Shown here piece after piece: positions 35,655-44,366 of a stretch of DNA of 64,000 nucleotides. Both the position numbers and the translations under genes were made by a program. The stretch is from positions 186,373-250,372 of the forward strand of contig NZ_RCIO01000003.1 in the NCBI RefSeq assembly GCF_004000235.1. Direction: 5' to 3'. Numbering within the stretch: position 1 is the stretch's first letter; each line of letters starts with the position of its first letter. The DNA is from Mesorhizobium sp. Z1-4 (lineage in GTDB: Bacteria; Pseudomonadota; Alphaproteobacteria; Rhizobiales; Rhizobiaceae). The notes beneath the pieces were generated by a model. That model was not told where the DNA came from. It was given only the letters and a program-made list of their open reading frames with translations, and made no database searches.

Positions 35655-36941
35655 TTACTGCTTCAAAATACCATCGATGATACCGCACATCTCCTCGATG
35701 GTCGCGGCGCCCGACAGTTCGCCGCGATATGCGCGCTCGGCAACCGGCCAGATCGACTGCAGCATCTTCAGGATCTGCGGATGCGGCTGAATGCCTTTGA
35801 CGCGCGGCACGAAGTCCTGCTGGACCTTCTGCATCGCCGGGCTGTTGGCAAACATGTTCGCCACGATGTCGTCGCGCACCACCTGCAGGTTCACCTGCTC
35901 GGCGAACCGGCCAACCTGCGGGCCCGATGCCCAGTGCTTGATGAACGCCCAGGCGGCATCCTTGTTGGGGCTTGCCTCTGCGATGGAGAGGATACCGAAA
36001 TTGCCCATGACCGTCTGGCCCTTTTCGCCGGGCGGGGCATAGGCGACGTCCCACTCGAATGCGGGCGAATTGGCGACAAGTTCGCCGATCTGTGGCGTTT
36101 CGCCGTGGCAGATGGCGATGCGGCCGGCCTTGAACAGGTCGAACTGCTCCTGCGTCGACATCGAGCCCACAGGCGGCGTTACACCGGCCTGATGCATGTC
36201 GATGAGGAACTGGGTTGCGGCCTCGGCTCCCTGCAGGCCGCAAGCCGTCCAGTCATCATTGAGCAGGTCCGCACCAGCATTATGGACGTATGGTAGCCAG
36301 TCCCAGAACGCGAAGTCGCCGGTTCGGGTCCGGGCGGAAAAGCCGTATGTGCCGTTGCCGGTGATCTTCTTGGCAGCTTCCATCATGTCGCCATAGGACT
36401 TGTTCCAGCTGTCCAGGACGCCGGCTTTGGCGAGCAAGTCCTTGTTGATGAAGATGTTGTACACCGCGCCCAGAACGGGCACGCCCCAGGTGCCGCCGCC
36501 CTGTTTGGCAAGCGCCCATGCGAACTCGGGAATGTGCGCGCGCTCTGCCGCCCAGTCCGGGCTGTCGACCAGCGCCGTCATGTCGTGCAGGGCACCCTGC
36601 TTGGCGTAGGCCGGATAGATCAGATCCACGAGATACAGAACGTCCGAGGGATTGCCGGAGGCGAAGCCCGTCGTCAGTTCGGCATTCATGTTTGCCCAGT
36701 CATAGGTCGTGAAAGCGACGTCGACCTCGGGCGCTACCGATTTGAAGTCATTGATGATCATCGCCTCGAATTTCGCCTCGTCGGCGGAGTGCGGCCCCTT
36801 GATCATCGTGATGCTGCCGGAAAGTGCTTCCGCAGCGAAGAGCGGACGCATTGCCAGTCCCGGCATGGCCGCGAAGGAAGCCGCCATGGCGCCGGTTTGC
36901 AGCAGCCGTCGCCTTGAGATGGAAGTTACATTCGGTTTCAT
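35655..36941 (-). CDS. ABC sugar transporter, solute-binding protein with Tat-like signal
   Basis: 428 residues from ATG 36941 (MKPNVTSISRRRLLQTG). The signal has the twin-arginine pattern SRRRLL and a hydrophobic core ending AAEA, so Tat export is likely. The mature protein is SBP_bac_1 type: ISGSITMIKGPHSADEAKFEAMI-like N-terminus, FASGNPSDVLYLVDLIYPAYAKQGALHDM, WGVPVLGAVYNIFINKDLLAKAG, and YAPPGEKGQTVMGNFGILSIAE. Tat export may mean a cofactor- or folding-dependent protein, or simply family habit. It is the transporter's substrate-specific component. Confidence 0.93.
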   Translation of the reverse strand: MKPNVTSISRRRLLQTGAMAASFAAMPGLAMRPLFAAEALSGSITMIKGPHSADEAKFEAMIINDFKSVAPEVDVAFTTYDWANMNAELTTGFASGNPSDVLYLVDLIYPAYAKQGALHDMTALVDSPDWAAERAHIPEFAWALAKQGGGTWGVPVLGAVYNIFINKDLLAKAGVLDSWNKSYGDMMEAAKKITGNGTYGFSARTRTGDFAFWDWLPYVHNAGADLLNDDWTACGLQGAEAATQFLIDMHQAGVTPPVGSMSTQEQFDLFKAGRIAICHGETPQIGELVANSPAFEWDVAYAPPGEKGQTVMGNFGILSIAEASPNKDAAWAFIKHWASGPQVGRFAEQVNLQVVRDDIVANMFANSPAMQKVQQDFVPRVKGIQPHPQILKMLQSIWPVAERAYRGELSGAATIEEMCGIIDGILKQ

Positions 36942-36972
36942 TCTCTCTCTCCCATTATTATGCGCAGTTGAC

Positions 36973-36993
36973 GGCCGGCGTGCCGCGCCGGCC
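36973..36993 (-). other. GC-rich hairpin between RidA and binding-protein genes
   Basis: GGCCGGCG (36973-36980) pairs perfectly with CGCCGGCC (36986-36993) around a 5-nt loop. It sits in the 61-bp gap after the RidA stop codon and 32 bp before the binding-protein ATG. It may separate the enzyme part of the operon from the transporter part. Confidence 0.55.
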
Positions 36994-37002
36994 GGTTGGG
37001 CG

Positions 37003-37407
37003 TCAGCCCGAACCTGGTTGTGAGACTGGCTTGTAGGCGACCACGTCGATCTCGATCTTGGCGTCGACCATAAGGCTGGCCTGCACTGTGGAACGAGCGG
37101 GCGCTCCGTCGGGAAAATAGCCGGCGTAAACTCGGTTGAAGGTCCAGAAGTCGCGTGTGTCGTCGAGCCAGACGGACACTTTGGCGACATCGTCCAGCGT
37201 GCAACCCGCCTGGTCGAGCACCTTGACGATGTTGTCCATGGTCCGGCGCGTCTGGGCCTCGATGCCGCCCGGTTCGATTTCGCCGCGGTCGTTCATGGCG
37301 ACCTGACCGGATACGAATACGAAGTCTCCGGCTCGCACAGCAGGCGAGAAGGGCAATGACTGTCCGCCGGCTCCGGTTCGCTCCAGGCCTATCCGTTCAA
37401 TCGCCAT
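37003..37407 (-). CDS. RidA-family protein (enamine/imine deaminase)
   Basis: 134 residues from ATG 37407 (MAIERIGLERT). The YjgF/YER057c/UK114 pattern is clear: FSPAVRAGDFVFVSGQVAMNDRGEI, TRRTMDNIVKVLDQAGCTLDDVAKVSVWLDD, and RSTVQASLMVDAKIEIDVVAYKP with the conserved Arg that binds substrate carboxylate. RidA hydrolyses reactive enamines/imines released by PLP dehydratases. A PLP lyase gene lies in the same operon, so a direct partnership is plausible. Confidence 0.92.
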   Translation of the reverse strand: MAIERIGLERTGAGGQSLPFSPAVRAGDFVFVSGQVAMNDRGEIEPGGIEAQTRRTMDNIVKVLDQAGCTLDDVAKVSVWLDDTRDFWTFNRVYAGYFPDGAPARSTVQASLMVDAKIEIDVVAYKPVSQPGSG

Positions 37408-37448
37408 AACCAGCACCTCGTCTTTGTTTGAGTGTTGAAGAGCCCGCC

Positions 37449-38081
37449 TCATGCATCGGCTTGCCTCCGGCAGGCTTCGAATAGCCGGCTTGCGGTTTCG
37501 GCCGCAGCAGCTGGGGTCGTTCCTGGCCTGTAGAGCGAACTGCCGAGTGCGAGCACGTCGGCGCCGGCATCGAGCCAGGCTTGTGCGGTGTCCGGCGATA
37601 CGCCACCGGTGACGACGATCGGCACAGCATTGGGAAGGACTGCCCGCCAGGCACGAATGACTGCGGGGCCGCCTGCTTCGGCTGGAAAATACTTCAGCGC
37701 CGTCGCGCCGGCCGCGAGTGCCGAGAATGCCTCGGTCGGCGTGAAGACGCCCGGTATCGAGAACATGTCGCGCCTGACCGTTTCGGCGATGACCGAGGGG
37801 TCGCAGTTCGGCGAAACAACGAGGCGTCCGCCGGCCTCGTGCACCCGCGCTACTTCGGTGGCCGAAAGAACGGTGCCTGCACCGATCAGGATGTCGTCGC
37901 CATAGGCTTTTGCGAGGCGTGCGACGGAAACGAAGGGTTGGGGCGAGTTCAGCGGCACTTCGATGGCGCGAATTCCCGCTTCGACCAGCGCTTCGGCGAC
38001 CGGAAGAACTTCGGACGGCGTGATGCCGCGCAATATCGCGAGGAACGGGGCGTCGTCGAAATGTGAAGAAACGAAACTCAT
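37449..38081 (-). CDS. dgoA: 2-dehydro-3-deoxy-6-phosphogalactonate aldolase
   Basis: 210 residues from ATG 38081. It is close to E. coli DgoA in landmarks: [35 protein letters not shown], the Schiff-base Lys in [21 protein letters not shown] and LGSSLYRPG. It cleaves 2-keto-3-deoxy-6-phosphogalactonate to pyruvate and glyceraldehyde 3-phosphate. The VPLNSP segment favours the galacto-specific branch over Eda. It overlaps the dgoK gene by four bases. Confidence 0.93.
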   Translation of the reverse strand: MSFVSSHFDDAPFLAILRGITPSEVLPVAEALVEAGIRAIEVPLNSPQPFVSVARLAKAYGDDILIGAGTVLSATEVARVHEAGGRLVVSPNCDPSVIAETVRRDMFSIPGVFTPTEAFSALAAGATALKYFPAEAGGPAVIRAWRAVLPNAVPIVVTGGVSPDTAQAWLDAGADVLALGSSLYRPGTTPAAAAETASRLFEACRRQADA

Positions 38082-38965
38082 GCGAACGCACCCGCCTGGT
38101 GCTGAAGCGCAAGAGTGAGGCCGGCGCGCGTCGCGTCTTCCGACGAAACGCATGTCACCGGCCGTCTCAGCACGCCGAAAGCAAATTCGTAGGGCTCGCG
38201 CAGCTTTCCTTCGGCGAGCAGGACCAACGGCTCAGCCGCACCTTCCAGCTCCCACCGGAGCTCGGCTCCTATGGTGAGGCCTGAAAGGAACCAGTAGGCT
38301 TGTTCGGGTCGCATGTTGCCGGTCACGACGCGGCTGCGCGTCTGAAACAACGCACGTGCCAGCGGCACGATTGCCGAGAGCTCGACGCCTTCGCGAAATG
38401 CGGATGCATCGAACGGGGCTTCTTGTGTCAACGCGGCAAAGACCGCGCTTTTGCGCGCTGCCGCAAAGAGGTCGCCGGTTGCATAGGTGCGAAACGCGGT
38501 GAGACGACCACTTTCAGCCTGCACCCATTTACTGTGAGTGCCCGGGATGCAGAAGGTCGCATCCCGCATTTGCGCGATCATGCTGATGAGCTGCGTTTCT
38601 TCTCCCCGCATCACATCCGGAAGCGGCCCCTGCTGTATGATGCCGGGAAGGATTTTCAGGGTGCTGCCTGGCACGGTGCGCGCTGCGCGCACGATCCCAG
38701 CCGGTTCCACCGGGCAGGGAAGGTAGGGCGCTTCGTGCCAGCCGTCGCGAGCGCCGACCATGCCGCACGCAATCATCGGCAGATTGTCCGCTGGGGGCAG
38801 GGCGGCGAGGAGCTCCTGAAGAACCTGCGCGAAACCGCGGGTGCGGGCTTCGCCAAGGCCGACCGCGAGGCGGCCTTGCGCCGCCGGTGTTCCGTCCTTC
38901 CTCAGGAGCCAGGCGCGGATATTGCTGGAACCCCAGTCGATGCCAATTCCGAGCGCGCTCACCAT
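38078..38965 (-). CDS. dgoK: 2-dehydro-3-deoxygalactonokinase
   Basis: 295 residues from ATG 38965. The DgoK family signature is the N-terminal ASKHA phosphate loop [16 protein letters not shown], then [23 protein letters not shown], the [20 protein letters not shown] block and [10 protein letters not shown]. It phosphorylates 2-keto-3-deoxy-D-galactonate with ATP, feeding DgoA. Overlaps with both neighbours (38078-38081 and 38959-38965) show a coupled operon. Confidence 0.93.
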   Translation of the reverse strand: MVSALGIGIDWGSSNIRAWLLRKDGTPAAQGRLAVGLGEARTRGFAQVLQELLAALPPADNLPMIACGMVGARDGWHEAPYLPCPVEPAGIVRAARTVPGSTLKILPGIIQQGPLPDVMRGEETQLISMIAQMRDATFCIPGTHSKWVQAESGRLTAFRTYATGDLFAAARKSAVFAALTQEAPFDASAFREGVELSAIVPLARALFQTRSRVVTGNMRPEQAYWFLSGLTIGAELRWELEGAAEPLVLLAEGKLREPYEFAFGVLRRPVTCVSSEDATRAGLTLALQHQAGAFA

Positions 38966-40017
38966 ACCTGCCCTCGTGCGGCCACGCGGGCTTCTCCGAC
39001 ATGCCGGTCGCCGCGCAACAGGACCACCGTGTCGAAGAGATTCGACACCACGCAGGCATGATTGGGCACGATCCTCAGCCGGTCTCCGATCTTCAGGTCG
39101 AGAGCGCCGTCGCGAGAAACGACGCGACCGTGTTCCTCGCTTAACAGGTCTATGAAGAGGTTGGGGCGGTCCGGCACAAAGCCATGACCCTCGAGGCCGA
39201 AAAGGTCCGAGGTGAGCGCTTTCGATCCCGCATCGATGATCGCATGTTTGCCGGAGACAGAGACGACAGTCGACAACACCGTCAGCGCGCAATCCTGCCA
39301 GCCGCAGACCTTGCGCTCGACGAGAGAGCGGTCGTTGTAGACATAGGTGCCGACCCGGTACTCCGTTGCGGCCGATTTTTCGTGCGCGTGCCACATGTCC
39401 GGTGAGCCGCCAGAGGAGATGACCGGAACCTCCAGCCCCCGGGAAATGATCAAGTCGCGCGCCTGGCTCAGCCAGGCGGTAACGCTGGCGGTCTGGCCGG
39501 CCGGCGGATAGGTCATGAGCCCTGCGAATGCGAGGCCAGGCAGCGCGGCGATGTCGAGCGCGAGATCCGCAGCGGCGGCAGGTGTCGGCACACCGCAGCG
39601 CTCGGCTCCTGTATTGCACTCCACCAAAACCGGCAGCGGGCGGTCGGCATCGGCAAATCCCTGGCTGAGGCCGTTTGCCACGACAATATTGTCTGCAACG
39701 ACGGAGATATTGACGCGCTCGGCCAGCCGTCGCAGGCGCGAGACCTTGGCCTCGCCGAGGATGTTGTAGGCGATGAGGACATCCTGCATTCGGCCGGCAT
39801 TCACCATGGCCTCCGCCTCGCTCACCTTCTGGCAGGTGATGCCGACGGCGCCTTGAGCCAGCTGATATTCGGCAAGGCCGGGCAGCTTGTGTGTCTTAAT
39901 GTGCGGCCGCAGCTTCAGCCGGTGTTCGTCGCAATAGCGCTGATAGGCGCGGATGTTCGCTTCGGCCGTATCGAGGTCGATCAGCACTGCGGGGGTGTCG
40001 ATCGCAGCGGCAATCAT
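38959..40017 (-). CDS. Fold-III PLP enzyme of the D-serine dehydratase / D-threonine aldolase family
   Basis: 352 residues. The alanine-racemase-like N-terminal barrel carries the PLP lysine in LRPHIKTHKLPGLAEYQ. The C-terminal domain (D-ser_dehydrat) has RIVPNHACVVSNLFD, the HxC pair that binds the divalent metal in D-serine dehydratase (DSD). Members deaminate or retro-aldol-cleave beta-hydroxy D-amino acids; D-glucosaminate dehydratase is described as a PLP, Mn-dependent enzyme of similar chemistry. With DgoK and DgoA adjacent and no DgoD, an amino-sugar-acid ammonia-lyase role is inferred. The exact substrate is open. Confidence 0.88.
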   Translation of the reverse strand: MIAAAIDTPAVLIDLDTAEANIRAYQRYCDEHRLKLRPHIKTHKLPGLAEYQLAQGAVGITCQKVSEAEAMVNAGRMQDVLIAYNILGEAKVSRLRRLAERVNISVVADNIVVANGLSQGFADADRPLPVLVECNTGAERCGVPTPAAAADLALDIAALPGLAFAGLMTYPPAGQTASVTAWLSQARDLIISRGLEVPVISSGGSPDMWHAHEKSAATEYRVGTYVYNDRSLVERKVCGWQDCALTVLSTVVSVSGKHAIIDAGSKALTSDLFGLEGHGFVPDRPNLFIDLLSEEHGRVVSRDGALDLKIGDRLRIVPNHACVVSNLFDTVVLLRGDRHVGEARVAARGQVW

Positions 40018-41483
40018 TCGGCCGCCTCCTCAGCGTGAGGGTTCGCCACGATGGGCCACATTGGCCGCGTCAGCTCGCGATAGCGGGTCTTTTCAGGCTT
40101 GCTGGGGTAGGGGCCGTCGACTGCCACATAAAGTATCTCTGCGGCGATGGGCGAAAAGGCACCGTGGAAGTGGTTGGTGGATTTGACGATCAGGATTTTT
40201 CTGCTGACAGCCTCGATGCCGAGATTGTCGAATATGTCGGGCGAAAAAGCCTGCGAACGGTTGGTGTTGAGGACGATGTCGACGCCGCCGACCCGAATGG
40301 CCGCGCAGTCGCCCAGAGGTACCAGTGACGCGCCAAAACGCTGAACCGTGTCACGGCGAAGCTTTGTCACAGTCACGCGTGCATCGATCGGGTCGCCGGC
40401 ATGCGCGGAGGTCTTGCCGCCGAAACGCAGTTCGAACTCGGCGCCTTCGCCGGCAGCAAAGCAGAGGCGCACCGCCATCGGATCCCAGATCGTGCCAACG
40501 GCGACGCCGGGCATGCCGCGGCGCAGAACCTCGCCGAGCAGGATGGTCGAATCGCCCGCGACGCCGCCGCCGGGATTGTCCCACACATCGGCCATCACGA
40601 CAGGAGTGGCATCGGCGGCCGATGCGCGGTCAAGCGCCTCTTCTGGCGTCAGAAAATCTGGCTGAGCCAGGCCCCGCATGCTGAAAAGCTCCTGCCCAAG
40701 CTTCCTAGCAATAAGGTCGCCTTTGGCCCTGTCACCGTCGGTGACGACCAGGATCTTTGCGCCGAGGTCCGGTGAGTCTCCCGCCATGAAACCGTGGATC
40801 ACCGAAACCGACAGAACGTCGCCGCGGTCTTCCATTGTCCGGAGCCGGTCGACGAAACCGCGCATGGGTTCCCGACTGGTCAGGAAGATGTCGATCATCC
40901 GTGCATCCCAGACCGAGATTTCCGGCCTGATTTCACCTCTGGCGGCTTTCAGGGTGAGATCGACGCAGTCTTCGCCGGCCTTGACGAAATCGGTGTGCGG
41001 GAACTCCTTGAACACGACGATGACGTCCGCATTCGCCACCCGCTGCGCGCTCAGATGACTGTGCGGGTCGAAGGTGACGCCGATCTTCGTTTCCGGGCCA
41101 ACGATCGTGCGCACCGCGGCGATCAACTCGCCCTCGCAGTCTACACAGCCATCGGCGATCATCGCGCCATGAAGGCCGAGGACGGCTACGTCGAGCGGCA
41201 GCGCTTCCCTGACCTGCTCCAGAATCTCGTCGCGCAACGTCTCCCAGGTCTGCCGGTTCAGAAGCCCGCCGGGTTCCGCCCAGGTCGCGGTACCCTCAAT
41301 CAGTTCAATCTCGCCCGTGGCCGCACAAGCGCGCAACGCGGGGAAGACGGCGCTGCATAAAGTCGGCGTTTCAGGGTGCTTGCCCGGAGGGGCGTAGAAA
41401 CTCTGCGCGAAGTCGGCGAAGTCGGTCCTCAGCGGCGAAAAGGTGTTCGTCTCGGTGGCGATCGAGGCACAAAATGCGCGCAT
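40014..41483 (-). CDS. M81-family (microcystinase MlrC-like) metalloprotein
   Basis: 489 residues from ATG 41483, with AGGAACACC upstream; the frame is open to 41516. Features of M81 are FCASIATETNTFSPLRTDF at the N-terminus, LGLHGAMIADG, GVTFDPHSHLSAQ with Asp and His metal ligands, and FKEFPHTDF with a further His. The C-terminal MlrC domain starts near DVWDNPGGGVAGDST. MlrC hydrolyses linear microcystin peptides, but most homologues sit in catabolic operons with unknown substrates. It is the first gene of the operon and overlaps the next by four bases. Confidence 0.9.
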   Translation of the reverse strand: MRAFCASIATETNTFSPLRTDFADFAQSFYAPPGKHPETPTLCSAVFPALRACAATGEIELIEGTATWAEPGGLLNRQTWETLRDEILEQVREALPLDVAVLGLHGAMIADGCVDCEGELIAAVRTIVGPETKIGVTFDPHSHLSAQRVANADVIVVFKEFPHTDFVKAGEDCVDLTLKAARGEIRPEISVWDARMIDIFLTSREPMRGFVDRLRTMEDRGDVLSVSVIHGFMAGDSPDLGAKILVVTDGDRAKGDLIARKLGQELFSMRGLAQPDFLTPEEALDRASAADATPVVMADVWDNPGGGVAGDSTILLGEVLRRGMPGVAVGTIWDPMAVRLCFAAGEGAEFELRFGGKTSAHAGDPIDARVTVTKLRRDTVQRFGASLVPLGDCAAIRVGGVDIVLNTNRSQAFSPDIFDNLGIEAVSRKILIVKSTNHFHGAFSPIAAEILYVAVDGPYPSKPEKTRYRELTRPMWPIVANPHAEEAAE

Positions 41484-41500
41484 CAGGTGTTCCTGCGATA

Positions 41501-41567
41501 TGAAATTTAATTTCATCTATCGCGGAATTGTCGTGATTGTCAAAGTCCTTTTTGTGATTAAGTTTCA
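41501..41567 (-). promoter_or_regulatory. Promoter of the 41483-32277 operon flanked by two RpiR-like operators
   Basis: On the minus strand, TTGACA (41543-41538) and ATAGAT (41520-41515) are separated by exactly 17 bp. Just downstream of the -10 is the perfect palindrome TGAAATTTAATTTCA (41501-41515, extended by A/T to 41500-41516). Just upstream of the -35 is a second, degenerate copy, TGAAACTTAATCACA read on the minus strand (41567-41553), which matches 12 of 15 positions. Their centres are 52 bp apart, about five helical turns. The likely transcription start is near 41508. Confidence 0.75.
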
Positions 41568-41967
41568 TTTCGCGCGCGGCCGTCGCGTTCGCCAGCCTTG
41601 AGTTTTCAGTAGCCACGCGCTGCCCACCTTGAGAAGATATGACCCATGCCCAGCAGCGCGCTGGAGCAGAAGGTGGCGGGGAGGGGAGGTCATTCGCTTC
41701 GACACCGACATTGTTGTCCGCGAGGTCGACCGTCGAATTGGAGCCGTTTCCCGCCTCGATTAGGCTGCAGCAGCGGCGACTATCGCCTGCCGAACGCTGG
41801 CACCCCCGATTTGGCCAGTTCTGGACCTGTCGTATCCAGCGAATCTTGTGCATGGCTTGAAACCGGGCCGCATTGTCCTTCCAGCGCGGTAGATGTCCTG
41901 AAACAGTGCGGTCGGTACAGGAATGCGGTGCCCCATGCGGTCAGGTGCATTATGACGAGCGGCGTAT
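41568..41967. other. 400-bp region without a recognisable gene
   Basis: Between the operator region and the DMT transporter gene, short open frames exist on both strands, but none has a good ribosome site or family similarity. One plus-strand stretch at about 41681-41763 reads EVIRFDTDIVVREVDRRIGA and has protein-like composition. It may be the end of a decayed gene. No repeat or tRNA is seen. Confidence 0.4.
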
Positions 41968-42861
41968 ATGCCTGTTTATGAACTTGCAGCGCTGGGTGCG
42001 GCGACATGCTGGGCGCTGACGGCGCTTTTTTCAGCGACACCGGCCGGCCATCTCGGCGCGATCGCATTCAACCGTGCGCGGCAGGTTTTCGTGACCGGTT
42101 TGCTGCTTGTCTATGTCTTACTGACCGGAAGCTGGCGGGAGCTTGGCGGTGAGCATCTCGTGCCACTGCTGGTGTCGGGCCTGATCGGCATATTCATCGG
42201 CGACACTCTGCTTTTTGCGACGCTCAACCGGCTTGGCCCGCGCCGTTCGGGTATTCTTTTTGCCTTGAACGCCCCGATGGCAGCGCTGCTCGGCTGGGTT
42301 CTGCTCGGCGAGGATTTGTCCGGTTTTGCGGTCATCGGTATTGCACTCACAGTCGCAGGTGTCGTGCTTGCCATCCTATTCGGCAAACGCCGCGCGCAGC
42401 TGCACCAGTGGGAGACGATACGCGGGCCGATATGGGCGGGCGTTGCACTTGGCCTGACCGCTGCCGCCGGCCAGGCGGTGGGCTCGATCATTGCGCGGCC
42501 GGTCATGGCAGCGGGCGTCGACCCGTTCGCCGCTTCAATGTTGCGGGTCGGCGTCGCGGCGGCCTGTCTGACCGTGCTGATGCAGCTGCCGATGGAAGCG
42601 GTGAAGGCCAAGGGGCCGATGACGGCGAAGGTCGCCGCGCAGACCGCCTTTACCGGCTTTCTTGCGCTGGCAATCGGCATGACGCTGCTTCTCTTCGCCC
42701 TCTCGGGAGGCAAGGTCGGCATCGTGTCGACACTCTCCGCGACGTCTCCGGTGATCATCCTTCCGTTGCTGTGGGCGCGCACCGGCGAACGGCCGGCCGC
42801 CGGCGCCTGGGCAGGGGCCGCGCTGGTTGTCGCAGGCATGGCCTTGATCTTCCTGCGTTGA
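41968..42861 (+). CDS. DMT-superfamily (EamA) transporter
   Basis: 297 residues with about ten transmembrane helices in two EamA repeats. The first repeat ends with FALNAPMAALLGWVLLGEDLSGFAVIGIALTVAGVVLAI and the second with LSATSPVIILPLLWARTGERPAAGAWAGAALVVAGMALI. It is probably a metabolite exporter or drug/metabolite transporter, substrate unknown. It is convergent with hemN, 36 bp apart. Confidence 0.92.
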   Translation: MPVYELAALGAATCWALTALFSATPAGHLGAIAFNRARQVFVTGLLLVYVLLTGSWRELGGEHLVPLLVSGLIGIFIGDTLLFATLNRLGPRRSGILFALNAPMAALLGWVLLGEDLSGFAVIGIALTVAGVVLAILFGKRRAQLHQWETIRGPIWAGVALGLTAAAGQAVGSIIARPVMAAGVDPFAASMLRVGVAAACLTVLMQLPMEAVKAKGPMTAKVAAQTAFTGFLALAIGMTLLLFALSGGKVGIVSTLSATSPVIILPLLWARTGERPAAGAWAGAALVVAGMALIFLR

Positions 42862-42897
42862 AGGGCCGGACGTTTTGCGCCTTCGTGGAGCTGACCG

Positions 42898-44247
42898 TCA
42901 GACTGCCAGCGAATGCCGTGCCTGCCCCATGCCGAAATAGGCATCGAAGCGGGCTGCTACGGTGCGCACGAGCTGCCGCCCGTCTTCGGTGACATGGAAG
43001 CGGTCGCCCGACATAATGAAATAGGGGCAAGTATCGTCGCCGGCCAGACGGGTGGCATCGGCCAGCACGGTTCCTGCCGCTGGGCCGAAGCGTCCGATCG
43101 TCTCCTGAACGCCGAAACCGAAATCGCACATCAGTCTTTCGATGACCCAGCCCCTGACCATGTCGTCGTCGGTGAATGCGATGCCGCGCTCGGTGGCGAG
43201 CCGCCCCTCGGCGATACGGCTCTGGTAGACGCCGGTTGCGGCTACGTTTTGCGCATAGCCCTGCCGCAGCCGGCTGATAGATGACGGCCCGAGGCCGATC
43301 AGGGTGTGGCACTCGTCATCGGTATAGCCCTGGAAATTGCGGTGCAGCCGGCCGTTGGCCTGCGCCGCGGCCAGCGGATCGCCGGGCAGCGCAAAATGGT
43401 CGATCCCGATTGGCAGATAGCCGCGTGCAGCTATCACCTCGGCAGCCATGGCGCTTTGGGCCACTCGTTCTTTCGGTCCGGGCAGAGTGGTTTCGTCGAT
43501 GAGTTTCTGATGCTTCTTCATCCATGGCACGTGAGCGTAACCGAACAGCGCCATACGGTCGGGCTTAAGGGACAGTGCCAGATCGAGGGTGGTGCGCACG
43601 CTTTCATATGTCTGAAGAGGCAGGCCATAAAGGAGGTCGAGATTGATCGCGGCAATGCCCCTGGCGCGCAGCCCTTCGACGACATCGCGCGTACACTCGT
43701 AGCTCTGCTCGCGGTTGATCGCGGCTTGCACGCGCGGATCGAAATCCTGGATGCCCAGGCTTGCACGTGTCACGCCGACCTCGGCCATCGCGTCGAGCCT
43801 GGCCTCATCCATGTCGCTAGGGTCGATTTCAATGCTGATTTCGGCATCGGGCGCGAAGGTGAGTGTGCGGCGCAGCAGGCGCATAAGCGCGTTCAAATCT
43901 TCAGGCTTGAGCAGGGTTGGCGAGCCGCCACCGAAATGCAGAGAGGCAATCTGAGTGCGCGCGCCGATAAAGCCGCCGACGATCCCGATCTCGCGCCGCA
44001 GTGCGCTGAGGAAAGGGAGCACCGGATCGTAGCGCTGTGTCTGCTTGGTGTGGCAGGCGCAGAACCAGCACAGCCGGTCGCAGAAGGGGACGTGAATGTA
44101 GAGCGACACCCGCTCGCCATCGGGAATGGCCCACAGCCAGTTCGCATATGAGCCGGCATCGACGCCGCCGTGGAAATGAGGGGCCGTTGGATAGCTGGTA
44201 TATCTCGGGACGTTCCAGCTCGGCGGAAAAAGGGTTTCGTGTCGCAT
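42898..44247 (-). CDS. hemN: Oxygen-independent coproporphyrinogen III oxidase
   Basis: 449 residues. The radical-SAM cluster motif CxxxCxxC is in VPFCDRLCWFCACHTK, with the extra Cys typical of HemN. YTSYPTAPHF at the N-terminus, LHFGGGSPTLL and LYGLPLQTYESV follow. It oxidatively decarboxylates coproporphyrinogen III without oxygen, supplying haem for the cbb3 oxidase at low oxygen. An FNR box at 44304-44317 lies 57 bp upstream and is shared with the divergent fnrN gene. Confidence 0.96.
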   Translation of the reverse strand: MRHETLFPPSWNVPRYTSYPTAPHFHGGVDAGSYANWLWAIPDGERVSLYIHVPFCDRLCWFCACHTKQTQRYDPVLPFLSALRREIGIVGGFIGARTQIASLHFGGGSPTLLKPEDLNALMRLLRRTLTFAPDAEISIEIDPSDMDEARLDAMAEVGVTRASLGIQDFDPRVQAAINREQSYECTRDVVEGLRARGIAAINLDLLYGLPLQTYESVRTTLDLALSLKPDRMALFGYAHVPWMKKHQKLIDETTLPGPKERVAQSAMAAEVIAARGYLPIGIDHFALPGDPLAAAQANGRLHRNFQGYTDDECHTLIGLGPSSISRLRQGYAQNVAATGVYQSRIAEGRLATERGIAFTDDDMVRGWVIERLMCDFGFGVQETIGRFGPAAGTVLADATRLAGDDTCPYFIMSGDRFHVTEDGRQLVRTVAARFDAYFGMGQARHSLAV

Positions 44248-44303
44248 TCAAACTTGTCCGGCGTTGCGCTAGCAATAAAATGAACGCGAATGGCGGGCGG
44301 GCT

Positions 44304-44317
44304 TTGACTTCGATCAA
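44304..44317. promoter_or_regulatory. FNR/FixK box between hemN and fnrN
   Basis: TTGACTTCGATCAA matches the anaerobox TTGAY-N4-ATCAA. It lies between divergent hemN and fnrN, so it can serve activation of hemN and autoregulation of fnrN. Confidence 0.85.
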
Positions 44318-44366
44318 CAGGCACTAAACTTTTCAGCCTGGAAAAACTGTGGCGGCAGAGACCGGA

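Noticed and set aside
40014-41483. Microcystin degradation cluster based on the MlrC match
   Set aside because: mlrA, mlrB and mlrD are absent. M81 proteins are widespread in catabolic operons unrelated to microcystin.
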